From contig NZ_FOVW01000002.1 of the NCBI RefSeq assembly GCF_900115305.1, positions 1 to 64,000 on the forward strand: a DNA stretch of 64,000 nt, given 5' to 3'. How positions within the stretch are numbered: position 1 is the stretch's first letter; every line of letters begins with the position of its first letter. This document shows positions 43,222 through 51,959 of the stretch, in pieces. The DNA comes from Algoriphagus ornithinivorans (GTDB lineage Bacteria; Bacteroidota; Bacteroidia; Cytophagales; Cyclobacteriaceae). The position numbers and the translations under genes are program-made. The notes under the pieces were generated by a model. The model had not been told where the DNA came from and made no database searches. It saw only the letters and a list, made by a program, of their open reading frames with translations.

Positions 43222-45657
43222 TTAATAATCCATATCGCAGCTCATGATATCTGAGCCGATTGGTGCTCCGTCTGGAACTTTAAGACTTTCCTGAACTGTG
43301 AGTTCTTCAGGCAATTCTAGAAATGCTGAAATTTTATCTTCCAGATATTTGGAGTGAGCAGCCAATAATGGACTGCCACTTCTAGCAGTCAGCTTTGTAT
43401 TCCCACTGGAAAGCATGCCCAATTTTGATCTCACTAATGCTCTTACTGTGTTGGAAACTTCTTTGTTTTTAGCCAAGGAGATAAGCTGATCTACCAATTT
43501 TGATTCTGTCATCAGTTTGATTTCGCCTTTCAAACCTGCCGGCAAATTTGCTGTAAATACCTGAGCGGAGATTTGATCTAAAACTTGCGAAAATCCAGGA
43601 AGGCTACTGCTTTGTAGGCCCTGTAGGTAAATGCGGTTAGCTCTGCCGGATTCGAAAAGGAAGCTGAAAGTTAAATCTACAACGCTTTCAGCTGGAGCTA
43701 TCGGATCGAAAACAGGTCCAGTCCTTGAAACAAATGTTTCTCTAGTTTTCCCATAACCATAGGGTCTTGGTGGAATTAGAGAAAGGATATCACCTGGGAT
43801 TTCCAACTGATCTGGGGAAATGGTATATAGCAATGCATTTAATGCTTCCATCTGAGCATCTTTTGTAATCCACTGATGTCTTTTTTGATTATCACCTTTG
43901 ACTTTGTATGTGTAATCCAAACCTCCAATCAACTTGCTGGTGGCTTCAACTTGATATCTGTGCATGAGATAAAGCGGTACCAAAACTTCTTCAAGTAAAG
44001 CTTCCGGCGTACCATCAGGAATGGCATTTAAACCAAAGGTTTTTAATTTGTTGGACCGGATGCTTAGCATTCGCATCAACTCTTTGGGAGCAGACTCGCC
44101 ATTATCCCATAAATGCGACCTTGGATGGGCTCCACTTGGGTCCCTAGAATCAGAGTCAGTAATAAATTCGTACCCCTCAGCATAAGTTTTTTCCAAGGTG
44201 TTTTTCAAAAATGTCTCTTCAGTCTGACCTTGAGAAGGATATCCATAGCCATAGGTTATTGCCCACTTGTCCCAAGCTCCGATTTTATCATCGTAAGCAT
44301 TACTTAGATCCAATTGACCCTGAGCGTTTTGAGTAATTAAAGGATAAGGATAATCCATTACTGAAACCCTACCTACTGCCGAGGTCGCGTAGCTGTGAGC
44401 CAAACCAATAGTATGTCCAATTTCATGAGCAGATAATTGTCTTAATCTTGCAAGTGCCATTTCCAGCATTTTTGGATCGGCAGGTTTTCCATCTTCAAAG
44501 GGCTGAAGTAAACCTTGAGCAATCAAATAATCCTGTCTTACACGAAGTGAACCCAAAGAAACATGACCTTTGATGATTTCGCCTGTTCTAGGATCTCTGA
44601 CGCTACTACCATATGACCAGCCACGCGTTGATCTATGCACCCACTGAATCACATTGTACCTTACATCCATCAAGTCCATTCCTTCAGGCGCCAATTCAAC
44701 TCTAAAGGCATTTTTAAATCCCGCTGCTTCAAAGGCTTGATTCCACCAATTTCCGCCTTCGATCAAGGCAGATGCCACAGGCTCAGGTGTACCACGATCC
44801 AAATAATACACAATCGGCTCAACCGCTTCCGAAACAGCTGCTGTCGGGTCTTTCTTTTCTAATCTATGTCTGGATATAAAACGCTTAACGATAGGCTCTG
44901 AAATTGGAGTCGTGAAATCCATGTAGCTGATGGAAAAGAATCCGGCTCTTGGATCAAATTCTCTTGGCTCGTATTGATCATCAGGCAACTCAATAAATGA
45001 GTGTCTTTGTCTAACGGTAACTGCATCTGGACTAGGAGTAACTGATCTTATCAAGGCTCCAGTAGCATTTCCAGTAAGGGTTATGATGGCTTCAACTTCC
45101 GTGTTTTTCGGGAAGTTTTTGGTCATAGGAAAGTACAATGCAGATCGGGAAGCGTCTGCTTTATAGCTTCCCTGTCTTCTTTGGTTGAGCCTTTCTGCCA
45201 CTCCATGGGTATCCTGCATGTAGAAGGAGGTAGCATCTACAATTAGCTTATCTCCATTTTTTTGGCTGATTTCAAATCCCCATAAAACGGATTCGGCAAA
45301 TGCATCCTGAATGGATTTGACCTCATAAGGATTATCTGAATAAGCGCGGTAATCATAGTTTTTATGAACCAAGAGAACCTTATTTCCTGATCTTCTGAAT
45401 TCTACGATTCTGGTGTCTCCCAACTGACCGCGATCCAATCCCAGGTCGTTTGATCCTACGCCTGCTGTAAGAGAACTTACATAAAGGAATTCATGATCAA
45501 GTTTGTCTATTTCCAGGTAAATTTTTCCTTTTTCTTCATCTAGATAGAAGGTGACAAAGCCGTCTTTATTGGAGAGTTTTCCCAAATCCAGATTTTGTGC
45601 CTGAATTTGAAAAACAAGGAGTAATAGAATTAGGGTGGTGGTCAGTAATCTTTTCAC
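43222..45657 (-). CDS. Exported zinc-dependent metalloprotease (DUF5117/DUF4953 type)
   Basis: About 811 residues from the GTG at 45657, which places a signal peptide at the very start (KRLLTTTLILLLLVFQIQAQ). An in-frame TTG at 45723 would add 22 polar residues ahead of it and is less likely. The chain has a long N-terminal beta-rich part (DUF5117-like: FVTFYLDEEKGKIYLEIDKLDHEFLYVSSL), then the catalytic zinc motif HEIGHTIGLAH (HExxHxxGxxH) near 400-410 with a nearby Met-turn-like SVMDYPYP. This matches a Bacteroidota family of zinc-dependent metalloproteases related to metzincins. Substrates are unknown. No T9SS C-terminal sorting domain is evident. Confidence 0.83.
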   Translation of the reverse strand: MKRLLTTTLILLLLVFQIQAQNLDLGKLSNKDGFVTFYLDEEKGKIYLEIDKLDHEFLYVSSLTAGVGSNDLGLDRGQLGDTRIVEFRRSGNKVLLVHKNYDYRAYSDNPYEVKSIQDAFAESVLWGFEISQKNGDKLIVDATSFYMQDTHGVAERLNQRRQGSYKADASRSALYFPMTKNFPKNTEVEAIITLTGNATGALIRSVTPSPDAVTVRQRHSFIELPDDQYEPREFDPRAGFFSISYMDFTTPISEPIVKRFISRHRLEKKDPTAAVSEAVEPIVYYLDRGTPEPVASALIEGGNWWNQAFEAAGFKNAFRVELAPEGMDLMDVRYNVIQWVHRSTRGWSYGSSVRDPRTGEIIKGHVSLGSLRVRQDYLIAQGLLQPFEDGKPADPKMLEMALARLRQLSAHEIGHTIGLAHSYATSAVGRVSVMDYPYPLITQNAQGQLDLSNAYDDKIGAWDKWAITYGYGYPSQGQTEETFLKNTLEKTYAEGYEFITDSDSRDPSGAHPRSHLWDNGESAPKELMRMLSIRSNKLKTFGLNAIPDGTPEALLEEVLVPLYLMHRYQVEATSKLIGGLDYTYKVKGDNQKRHQWITKDAQMEALNALLYTISPDQLEIPGDILSLIPPRPYGYGKTRETFVSRTGPVFDPIAPAESVVDLTFSFLFESGRANRIYLQGLQSSSLPGFSQVLDQISAQVFTANLPAGLKGEIKLMTESKLVDQLISLAKNKEVSNTVRALVRSKLGMLSSGNTKLTARSGSPLLAAHSKYLEDKISAFLELPEELTVQESLKVPDGAPIGSDIMSCDMDY

Positions 45658-45819
45658 GTGATTAGAGTTTATTTTTTTCTTTGAATTATCTGCTGTGATA
45701 ACCGATTCAATAGTGGATTCCAATTGTTAAAAACTTCCAATTGAAGTGGCTATAACAGATTCAAACTTAGCCCTCAAATTATCAAAAAAGGATGGCTTCT
45801 TTCAGCCATTGATGGAAAA

Positions 45820-47922
45820 TTACCTGTGAAATAAATACCGAATTAAAAAACTGCTTTCGGTAAGTGTGGATCCTTCAATGGTTTGGAGCCCAGAGCCTAT
45901 TCTTTCGCGGTCAGTATAGCTTGTTCGTGCTATTCTTAAATACAGTCTAATTTGGGAGTTTACTGTATACTCGCTTACTAAATAACTTCGCTGTCCTTGT
46001 CCAAAAAAAGCTGGAATTGAAAATGTCCAAAGCACATTATTTTCAAATGCAAACAACCTACTATCATAATCATCAGTGTCAAAAAGCGAATAGCGGGCAG
46101 TAAATTTCCATCTGTTTTTATCCCATTTCAAATCCTGAAGAATAAGAAAGCCCTTGCTTTTGAGACCGTCCATCTGTACTTGTGACCAAAGTATGCGAGA
46201 ACGAATAAAAACCTCCTTGCTCAGTTGATACTCCAAGCTTAGGATGCCATTCGATCTTTTGATAGGCAACACATGATAAGGAAGATTAGGTTCTCCGGAG
46301 TCAGATGCATTTCTATCTTTTTGTTCCTCCCTGAATTGAATAAAAGCCGTGAGTGTCCGAGTGGGTCTATAAGTAATTCTTGCAAGCCACTCATGACCTG
46401 CTGAAGGCGCATACACTCTGTATTTCAGCCAGGGAAATTTGAATAAATCATAATAAGCATTGATCTTCCACACTTTGTTGGGACGAAATTCCAAGCCTAA
46501 ATAAGTTCCACGCTCATTGATAGGCCTGGTATTTTCGGAAAAGGCATTTCCATAAAAGCTGTGGAAGTTTCGATCGTAATTTCTCCATAAAAAAGAAAAG
46601 TCCAAACGATTGCTCAGGCTGCTGATAAACCCTAAGACCGTACCGTTTCCTCCTGAACTGGAATAGGCAGTCTCCCCAAAAAGGAAAAAATTTCTCCAAT
46701 TGTAATTGAGATAGACGCTTCCTACCTGATTGCTTTTTCCGGCAAACTCAAATTGATTGTAGGGTCTGGGATCTCGTCTCCATTCATTATCAAAGGAAGT
46801 ATGTAAAAAGTTGACTCCGGAACTCAGTCTTTTACTAGGTACTTTCAATTGTATATTTCCTCCTAAACTGAGCTCTTTAAATTGATTTTTTGTAGAAAGC
46901 TCGCTTGGGGTGCGATGTAGGCCACTTTGGTTGAAAGAACTGATCCTGAATTCTTCCCGATTTAAACTATCAAGTGATTCTGCCAATCTTCCGTCCTTGG
47001 GAGCAAAGGATCCAATAAAGCTGAATTCCCAGTTCCTATGAGTATAGGTTGACCCGATTCCTCTTAAAAATCCAAACTCTAGAGCTGCAGTGTAAGGGAT
47101 TATGCCTACTGAACTTCTTCTTACTATAGGCACAGTCTCTGCACCCTTCCCTAAGGAATATCCGGCGCCAAATACCAATCCCTGTCCAAATGAAGCCTGA
47201 AAATCTCCCAGAGAAATGGTTTTCCATTTTCCCACTTGATATCTGGTTAAGTGAAAAGAAAGAAAATTGAAGCCATATCGGGCGGTTTTGGGATCCCAAG
47301 TGAATTTTTCGCCAGGGTCTTTATCCATTGTCATCCCCATGCTGAAATCTTTGGCATGCTGAATTCTCCATCGTAAATAAATATCATTAGGGTCTCCCAA
47401 ATAGCGAGTGCTTATTCTTCCTGTTGAGCTGGTATCAGGGGCTGTAAATCCTCTTCTGGTTTCCCAAACTCTACGAGTTCTGAAAATTAGATAGGCTTGT
47501 TCTTCTTCAAAGACTCTTTTCCAAAAGGATTTTTCCCGTTTGATAGAAGGATTCAATGTCAGAAAAGGAAGCAATGATTCTATGGTTGCCTGATCAAATC
47601 CCGGAATTGCCTGTAATTCATAAAGTGACAAAAAAGGACCCATCTCAGTTCGGTATTGGAGAAATTCATTGATTTGAAGAGGATTAAGCAGAAATGTGGA
47701 CTGTAAAGTTTCCATATCTGCTTTGTTGATATCAATGGGGTTTTGGTAAAGCTGAAAAAGAACCTCGTAAATACTCTCATAATCCAAATCAGCATCTTGG
47801 ACCGGGAATAATCGTTCGATCAATTCTTCTAATTTGAAATTGGCTCGTGGTGGAGCCTGTCCATAAACTAGATTAGTCAAAATGAAAGACAACAGCACGA
47901 TAGAAAATCCAAATGCCCGCAT
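45820..47922 (-). CDS. Helix-hairpin-helix domain protein with outer-membrane beta-barrel
   Basis: A 700-residue exported protein. After the signal peptide (FGFSIVLLSFILTNLVYGQ) come two helix-hairpin-helix motifs of the ComEA kind: NPIDINKADMETLQSTFLLNPLQINEFLQYR and LSLYELQAIPGFDQATIESLLPFL (about 57-120). The remaining 550 residues alternate strands and loops (YGFNFLSFHLTRYQVGKWKTISLGDFQ; FGQGLVFGAGYSLGKG) and end in a terminal aromatic/basic stretch (SFLIRYLFHR), so a large barrel is likely. This combination is common in Bacteroidota and has no defined function. Its ATG overlaps the previous gene's stop by one base. Confidence 0.8.
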   Translation of the reverse strand: MRAFGFSIVLLSFILTNLVYGQAPPRANFKLEELIERLFPVQDADLDYESIYEVLFQLYQNPIDINKADMETLQSTFLLNPLQINEFLQYRTEMGPFLSLYELQAIPGFDQATIESLLPFLTLNPSIKREKSFWKRVFEEEQAYLIFRTRRVWETRRGFTAPDTSSTGRISTRYLGDPNDIYLRWRIQHAKDFSMGMTMDKDPGEKFTWDPKTARYGFNFLSFHLTRYQVGKWKTISLGDFQASFGQGLVFGAGYSLGKGAETVPIVRRSSVGIIPYTAALEFGFLRGIGSTYTHRNWEFSFIGSFAPKDGRLAESLDSLNREEFRISSFNQSGLHRTPSELSTKNQFKELSLGGNIQLKVPSKRLSSGVNFLHTSFDNEWRRDPRPYNQFEFAGKSNQVGSVYLNYNWRNFFLFGETAYSSSGGNGTVLGFISSLSNRLDFSFLWRNYDRNFHSFYGNAFSENTRPINERGTYLGLEFRPNKVWKINAYYDLFKFPWLKYRVYAPSAGHEWLARITYRPTRTLTAFIQFREEQKDRNASDSGEPNLPYHVLPIKRSNGILSLEYQLSKEVFIRSRILWSQVQMDGLKSKGFLILQDLKWDKNRWKFTARYSLFDTDDYDSRLFAFENNVLWTFSIPAFFGQGQRSYLVSEYTVNSQIRLYLRIARTSYTDRERIGSGLQTIEGSTLTESSFLIRYLFHR

Positions 47923-48743
47923 TAGTCTCTCAGTTGATACCCCAAACTAAGGTGATGCGTACTCCCTAAGGCAGAATTTTGCCCATAAGAATAATCAAAT
48001 TGAATTTTGCCGGGTAAAACTCCCAAACCAAAAAATAAGCGTGAGGGGTTTGTGTTTACTCCTGAACGTAAGACCAGGAATTCTTGAAGCGTATAGGCAA
48101 TTCCAACCTTAGTAATTGGCTGTATTTGAATATCCTTTTCCACTTCAAAAAATAAATTTAAGCTTTCCAAGGGTCTGTATTCCAAACCCATCTGAACCGC
48201 TGTTGGAAGGCGACTTTCGCTATCCTGACTGATTTTTCCCCGATTGATATTGCTGATATGAGCTCCTAAAAATAGGTTGGGGGATAGTTCTGCCACTCCG
48301 CCCAAACTAATTAGTAAGCTACCTGCTGAGCCAAAATTCTCAATTTGGGTTTGAAACCATTCGGCTTTGATTCCAATACTGGCGATTCCCAAGGTGTTGG
48401 AATATCCCAGGTTGAATGTTTGCTGATTGAATAATTTGCCCCCAAACCGGCTAATCCCAATCCCGAATGTGCCTTTTTGGGACCGAAATGCTCCGGCGAG
48501 ATTTAATGTCGTGAGTTCCTTTAAACCGTATCTATGATCAAAGCCTACTCCAAGGATTTCTGAATTTGAAATTCTGTCCAAAGCGCCCACATTGTTGAAA
48601 ATGGACCAAACGTTAGAATGATGAACTCGAATGTTTCCCAAAGCTTGATTGCTCGCTCCATGCACTTGGGTCAAGGGATCCATTTGCGCAAAAGTCAGTT
48701 GAATCGAACCGAAAAAGAAGAAGAAAAAAAATCCCTTTCTCAT
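47922..48743 (-). CDS. PorV/PorQ-like outer-membrane beta-barrel protein
   Basis: A 273-residue protein with a signal peptide (KGFFFFFFFGSIQLTFAQ, six consecutive Phe). It then has the motif pattern of the PorV/PorQ-like family: GASNQALGNIRVHHSNVWSIFNNVGALDR, then strands such as GTFGIGISRFGGKLFNQQTFNLGYS. These are FadL-like barrels. PorV and PorQ are T9SS shuttle components, but many relatives are not, so the T9SS role is only suggested by the Plug gene elsewhere in the window. The gene is upstream of, and coupled with, the HhH barrel gene. Confidence 0.65.
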   Translation of the reverse strand: MRKGFFFFFFFGSIQLTFAQMDPLTQVHGASNQALGNIRVHHSNVWSIFNNVGALDRISNSEILGVGFDHRYGLKELTTLNLAGAFRSQKGTFGIGISRFGGKLFNQQTFNLGYSNTLGIASIGIKAEWFQTQIENFGSAGSLLISLGGVAELSPNLFLGAHISNINRGKISQDSESRLPTAVQMGLEYRPLESLNLFFEVEKDIQIQPITKVGIAYTLQEFLVLRSGVNTNPSRLFFGLGVLPGKIQFDYSYGQNSALGSTHHLSLGYQLRD

Positions 48744-49107
48744 AGGATTGAAATTATTGTTTAAAAGTTCTGCCAGAATTCAGACAGCTATTTTCCTTTT
48801 CTTAAAGCGTGAGCTAAATCCCTTTCTTTCAGGCCAGGATTTAAAAATGGTTTACTAAAAACGCTGTAATAGAGAAAGAAAAATCTAATGATAAGTTAGT
48901 TATAAAAATTCTAACTTTTAAGTTTGAATCAGGAAATTCTTTTTTTTTAATCTGATTATCCCCAATCATGCCAGTTGCCTTATTTTCCTTGCTTGACAGA
49001 TTGGAAGACCGATGACCGAAGACCGAAGCTTCCGGATTCTGTTCCTTTTAGCAGACAATAAGCCGTATTTTTGTCAATACTGGTAAGAAAGCGGATATCC
49101 ATATTTT
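48744..49107. other. Intergenic; fragments of dispersed repeats
   Basis: No supported gene. Around 49000-49030 lies GACCGATGACCGAAGACCGAAGC, the inverse of the CTTCGGTCTTCGG remnant at 6.55 kb. A TATTTTTG box at about 49061-49068 points right but no plus-strand gene follows, so it is not annotated as a promoter. An A/T-rich block at 48860-48960 has no pattern. Confidence 0.4.
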
Positions 49108-50562
49108 TTAAAAAGGAGCCTTAAAGTTTAAAAAGAAATTGGCGCCTCCGTTGTTGTTAAATGAGTATTCAAACCTCAAAACTGCATCATAAAATCCTAC
49201 CATGTCTATACCTAAGCCGTAACCAAACAGGTAGCGATTGGTCAACAAGGCATTTTCAGGGATATTGTTTCTATCTTTTACATATCCATGGTCAAAATTG
49301 GCACTGAGATAAAATGTAAAAGGAATAGTACTGAATTGTTCAAGAGGTACAACGCTTGAGATATCATATTCCCAATCGATAAACTTCCATCTAAAGCTAT
49401 TCTTATGGACGTAGAGTTGCTGTCCCTCAATTACATTGAGTTCATATCCACGAATGAAGTTAGGGTTGTAACCGATACCCCTAACCAGAGTATAGGGCTG
49501 AGATTGACTGAGAAACCAGTTGGCCGTTAACCCACTCGCAAAATGAAATTTCTCATTTAGCTTCCAATATCGATTCATGGTCAAATTCACCTCAATCTCG
49601 TCCAGATTTTCTGTTTTAAAAATCCCGTATTTGGTTGCCGAAACCTGCAATAATTCCCCATCCGTGGCGTAAGCTACATTATCCCTTTTATCATGTCTAA
49701 AGGTGTACGTAGCGTATAAATACTTAAGAGAATTAGAGTTATGCTGGAAATAATTCGGGTTTTGTAAAAGAACTTCGGGATCTATTCTGGTATTATTATA
49801 ACCCAAATTGAAGAAGTGAAAATTGTAAAAAGTCCTTCTGTAGGTGTATCTAAGGGCTAATCCAAAGTTTTTTCTCAAAACATCTTCTTGCTCATTGGAG
49901 AAGAAGACTTGTTTATTGTTGCTGGATCTGAGTGGAATAGTTTTCTGCTCAAAAAATGTTACTTGAGCTGCAATCCCGTGCTTTTGTTTTTTATCAATAT
50001 ATGGTTTGCTATAAAGCACATCCAATGCTCTGGTAAAACCCAGCTGCCCGGCAAAGCGAAGTTTTTCATTTCTTCCTCCCACATTGGCATGAGATAGACG
50101 TAGCCCAAAATTAACTCTTGAGAAGTCCCGGTTTTGGTTGGTCCACCATTCTGAGAAGTTTCTGTCTGCCAACTCAAAAATCAAAGAGGGTAGGATATAC
50201 CACCTTTCTTTGACAGCTATGAGAACTTCCACTTCGTTATTCCCGCTCATTAAAGGCGTAATTTCAACTGAGGTAAAAAGTCTGAGATTGTAGATTTTCT
50301 TTTGGTCAGCCTGGATAATTTCCAAAAATGTATTCCAGTCATAATAATAGTCGGTAGTAAAGTCCAACTCCCTCAGAATGATATTCTTTTGAGTCTTTTC
50401 ATTTCCAATAATGAAAATATTATTGACCTTCACTGAGTCGGGATAACCGTTGATATATTCTACCATAGGCGCCAAAGAGGTATCCTGAGCAAAGATTTTA
50501 TCCGGCTTGAGCATTAGCCATGTAAGGCTAAGAAAAAGAATATGTGAAATTTTAAGTTTCAA
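49108..50562 (-). CDS. Omp85/BamA-TamA family outer-membrane protein
   Basis: A 484-residue protein with an N-terminal signal peptide (about 1-25). One POTRA-like domain follows (VNNIFIIGNEKTQKNIILRELDF, about 43-110). The C-terminal region is a surface-antigen barrel starting near 150, with the conserved loop motif FIRGYE (RGY as in the VRGF/Y motif of the family) near 370 and a C-terminal aromatic strand ending FFLNFKAPF. It is shorter than BamA (one POTRA instead of five), so it fits the small Omp85/TamA-like group. Its role in outer-membrane protein or lipid handling is inferred. No operon partner is adjacent. Confidence 0.83.
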   Translation of the reverse strand: MKLKISHILFLSLTWLMLKPDKIFAQDTSLAPMVEYINGYPDSVKVNNIFIIGNEKTQKNIILRELDFTTDYYYDWNTFLEIIQADQKKIYNLRLFTSVEITPLMSGNNEVEVLIAVKERWYILPSLIFELADRNFSEWWTNQNRDFSRVNFGLRLSHANVGGRNEKLRFAGQLGFTRALDVLYSKPYIDKKQKHGIAAQVTFFEQKTIPLRSSNNKQVFFSNEQEDVLRKNFGLALRYTYRRTFYNFHFFNLGYNNTRIDPEVLLQNPNYFQHNSNSLKYLYATYTFRHDKRDNVAYATDGELLQVSATKYGIFKTENLDEIEVNLTMNRYWKLNEKFHFASGLTANWFLSQSQPYTLVRGIGYNPNFIRGYELNVIEGQQLYVHKNSFRWKFIDWEYDISSVVPLEQFSTIPFTFYLSANFDHGYVKDRNNIPENALLTNRYLFGYGLGIDMVGFYDAVLRFEYSFNNNGGANFFLNFKAPF

Positions 50563-50579
50563 AAGGAATTCAGAATCAA

Positions 50580-50587
50580 TACTTTTG
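50580..50587 (+). promoter_or_regulatory. Candidate promoter box for yidD
   Basis: TACTTTTG is a TAnnTTTG match located 35 bases before the yidD start and pointing in the right direction. No -33 TTG at the standard spacing was seen. Confidence 0.45.
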
Positions 50588-50621
50588 GTTTAAATAAGCG
50601 AGCTCTCCAAACGCTTGAACC

Positions 50622-50846
50622 ATGCTCAAAGACGCCATCAGAAAGATTGCCATTTTCCCTGTTTTGGTATATCAATACACCATTTCTCCTTTATTTCCTG
50701 CAAGCTGTAGATTTACACCGACTTGCAGTCAATATACCAAAGAGGCCATTTTAAAACATGGACCACTCAAAGGAGGATGGATGGGGATCAAGCGCATATC
50801 CAGATGCCATCCTTGGGGAGGACATGGACATGATCCCGTACCTTAA
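50622..50846 (+). CDS. yidD: Membrane protein insertion efficiency factor YidD
   Basis: A 74-residue protein of the YidD family. Diagnostic features: a short hydrophobic start ([15 protein letters not shown]), the Cys-rich [15 protein letters not shown], and the C-terminal [16 protein letters not shown]. In E. coli it sits at the membrane near YidC and Sec and assists insertion. It is convergent with lgt; the two genes share 4 bases at their 3' ends. Confidence 0.93.
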   Translation: MLKDAIRKIAIFPVLVYQYTISPLFPASCRFTPTCSQYTKEAILKHGPLKGGWMGIKRISRCHPWGGHGHDPVP

Positions 50847-51946
50847 TTTTCTTTCGCAGGAATACCTTTTTTCAAGGCTCTCAAAACGAGGAGTACACCT
50901 GCAATCACCAGTGGAATACTCAAGATTTGCCCCATGTTGAATTGCATGGTCTCTTCAAATTCCACTTGATTCTCTTTGAAAAACTCCCAGACGAATCGCA
51001 TTCCAAAAACTGAAATCAAGAATAAACCAAGAAGCAAACCTTCAGGAACCCGCTCCTTATATTTAATCCAAATGCTTAATAGAATTAAGAAAATAATAAA
51101 GTAAGAAATGGATTCATAAATCTGGGTTGGGTGCTTGGCTCGGCCAAATGTTTTGACTGTGGCCACATATTGGTTAGACTCCTCAGTCAAAGTCAGATTT
51201 AGTGGAGTTTCTACTTCTTCTGCCAAATACTTTTTGGAGGAATTAAACTGGGTCAATGCGTATTTGATATCACTTCTTAAAGTAGACTCCAAGGTTTCCT
51301 TAGTGAAGTTCCCCTTGTTGATGACAATGTCAATATTCACAGGAACAATACCATTTCCAGTTAGCTCATTTTGCCTATCCTCTGGTTTGTAGGCATCAAT
51401 AGACTCTATAGGAACCCGCAAGCTTTCCAAAACCTCCTCGGTATCTCTCATATACACAATGCCAGTGTCCGTTCCTGTGTCTTTACCCCCGATTTCAGAG
51501 TTCATTAAATTTCCAAAGCGAATCAAAGCACCCGTCATAGCTGTTACAATGACAATTCGATCAACCACCCATAGGTAACTTTGTCCAGGAGTCTTTTTGG
51601 CATAAAGCCAAAGCGCAAAAAGGATTGCAATAGCGGCTCCATGGGAAGCAAGTCCGCCTTCCCAGACTTTGAGGATGTCTATGGGATTGCTTAAATATTT
51701 TTCGGGTTCATAAAAAAGCACATGCCCCAATCGAGCGCCAATGATTGTTGCCAGCACCATGTAAATGGTCAACTTATCAACCAAAGCTTCATTATGTCCT
51801 TCTTTTTTGAAGAAATAAACCATGAATTGTTGGGAGATAATAAAGCCCAAGGCAAACAAAAGGCTGTACCACCGAAGTCTTTCAAATCCTGCAAACACAG
51901 CTGGATTAGGATCCCACACTACATAATTTAAGATAAAAGAGAGCAT
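50843..51946 (-). CDS. lgt: Prolipoprotein diacylglyceryl transferase Lgt, with a large insertion
   Basis: A 367-residue integral membrane enzyme that transfers diacylglyceryl from phosphatidylglycerol to the lipobox Cys of prelipoproteins. The family's signature block is at about 140-160 ([17 protein letters not shown]; Lgt consensus GRxGNFxNxE), and HPTQIYE occurs near 263. Between these is an extra segment of roughly 85 residues with charged strands (about 170-255). Lgt of E. coli has only some 15 residues at that place, so the protein is longer than usual (291 in E. coli). Several lipoproteins occur in this window (16102, 38860, 58265). It is followed by nothing on its strand; nadE precedes it by 13 bases. 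Confidence 0.93.
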   Translation of the reverse strand: MLSFILNYVVWDPNPAVFAGFERLRWYSLLFALGFIISQQFMVYFFKKEGHNEALVDKLTIYMVLATIIGARLGHVLFYEPEKYLSNPIDILKVWEGGLASHGAAIAILFALWLYAKKTPGQSYLWVVDRIVIVTAMTGALIRFGNLMNSEIGGKDTGTDTGIVYMRDTEEVLESLRVPIESIDAYKPEDRQNELTGNGIVPVNIDIVINKGNFTKETLESTLRSDIKYALTQFNSSKKYLAEEVETPLNLTLTEESNQYVATVKTFGRAKHPTQIYESISYFIIFLILLSIWIKYKERVPEGLLLGLFLISVFGMRFVWEFFKENQVEFEETMQFNMGQILSIPLVIAGVLLVLRALKKGIPAKEN

Positions 51947-51959
51947 AAATTAGGTTTGG

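Noticed and set aside
45658..45723. TTG start at 45723 for the metalloprotease
   Set aside because: It adds a polar leader ahead of the signal peptide; GTG 45657 fits better.
49061..49068. TATTTTTG as a promoter
   Set aside because: It points right but the next gene in that direction is yidD, 1.5 kb away, and the sequence downstream is the 3' end of a minus-strand gene.
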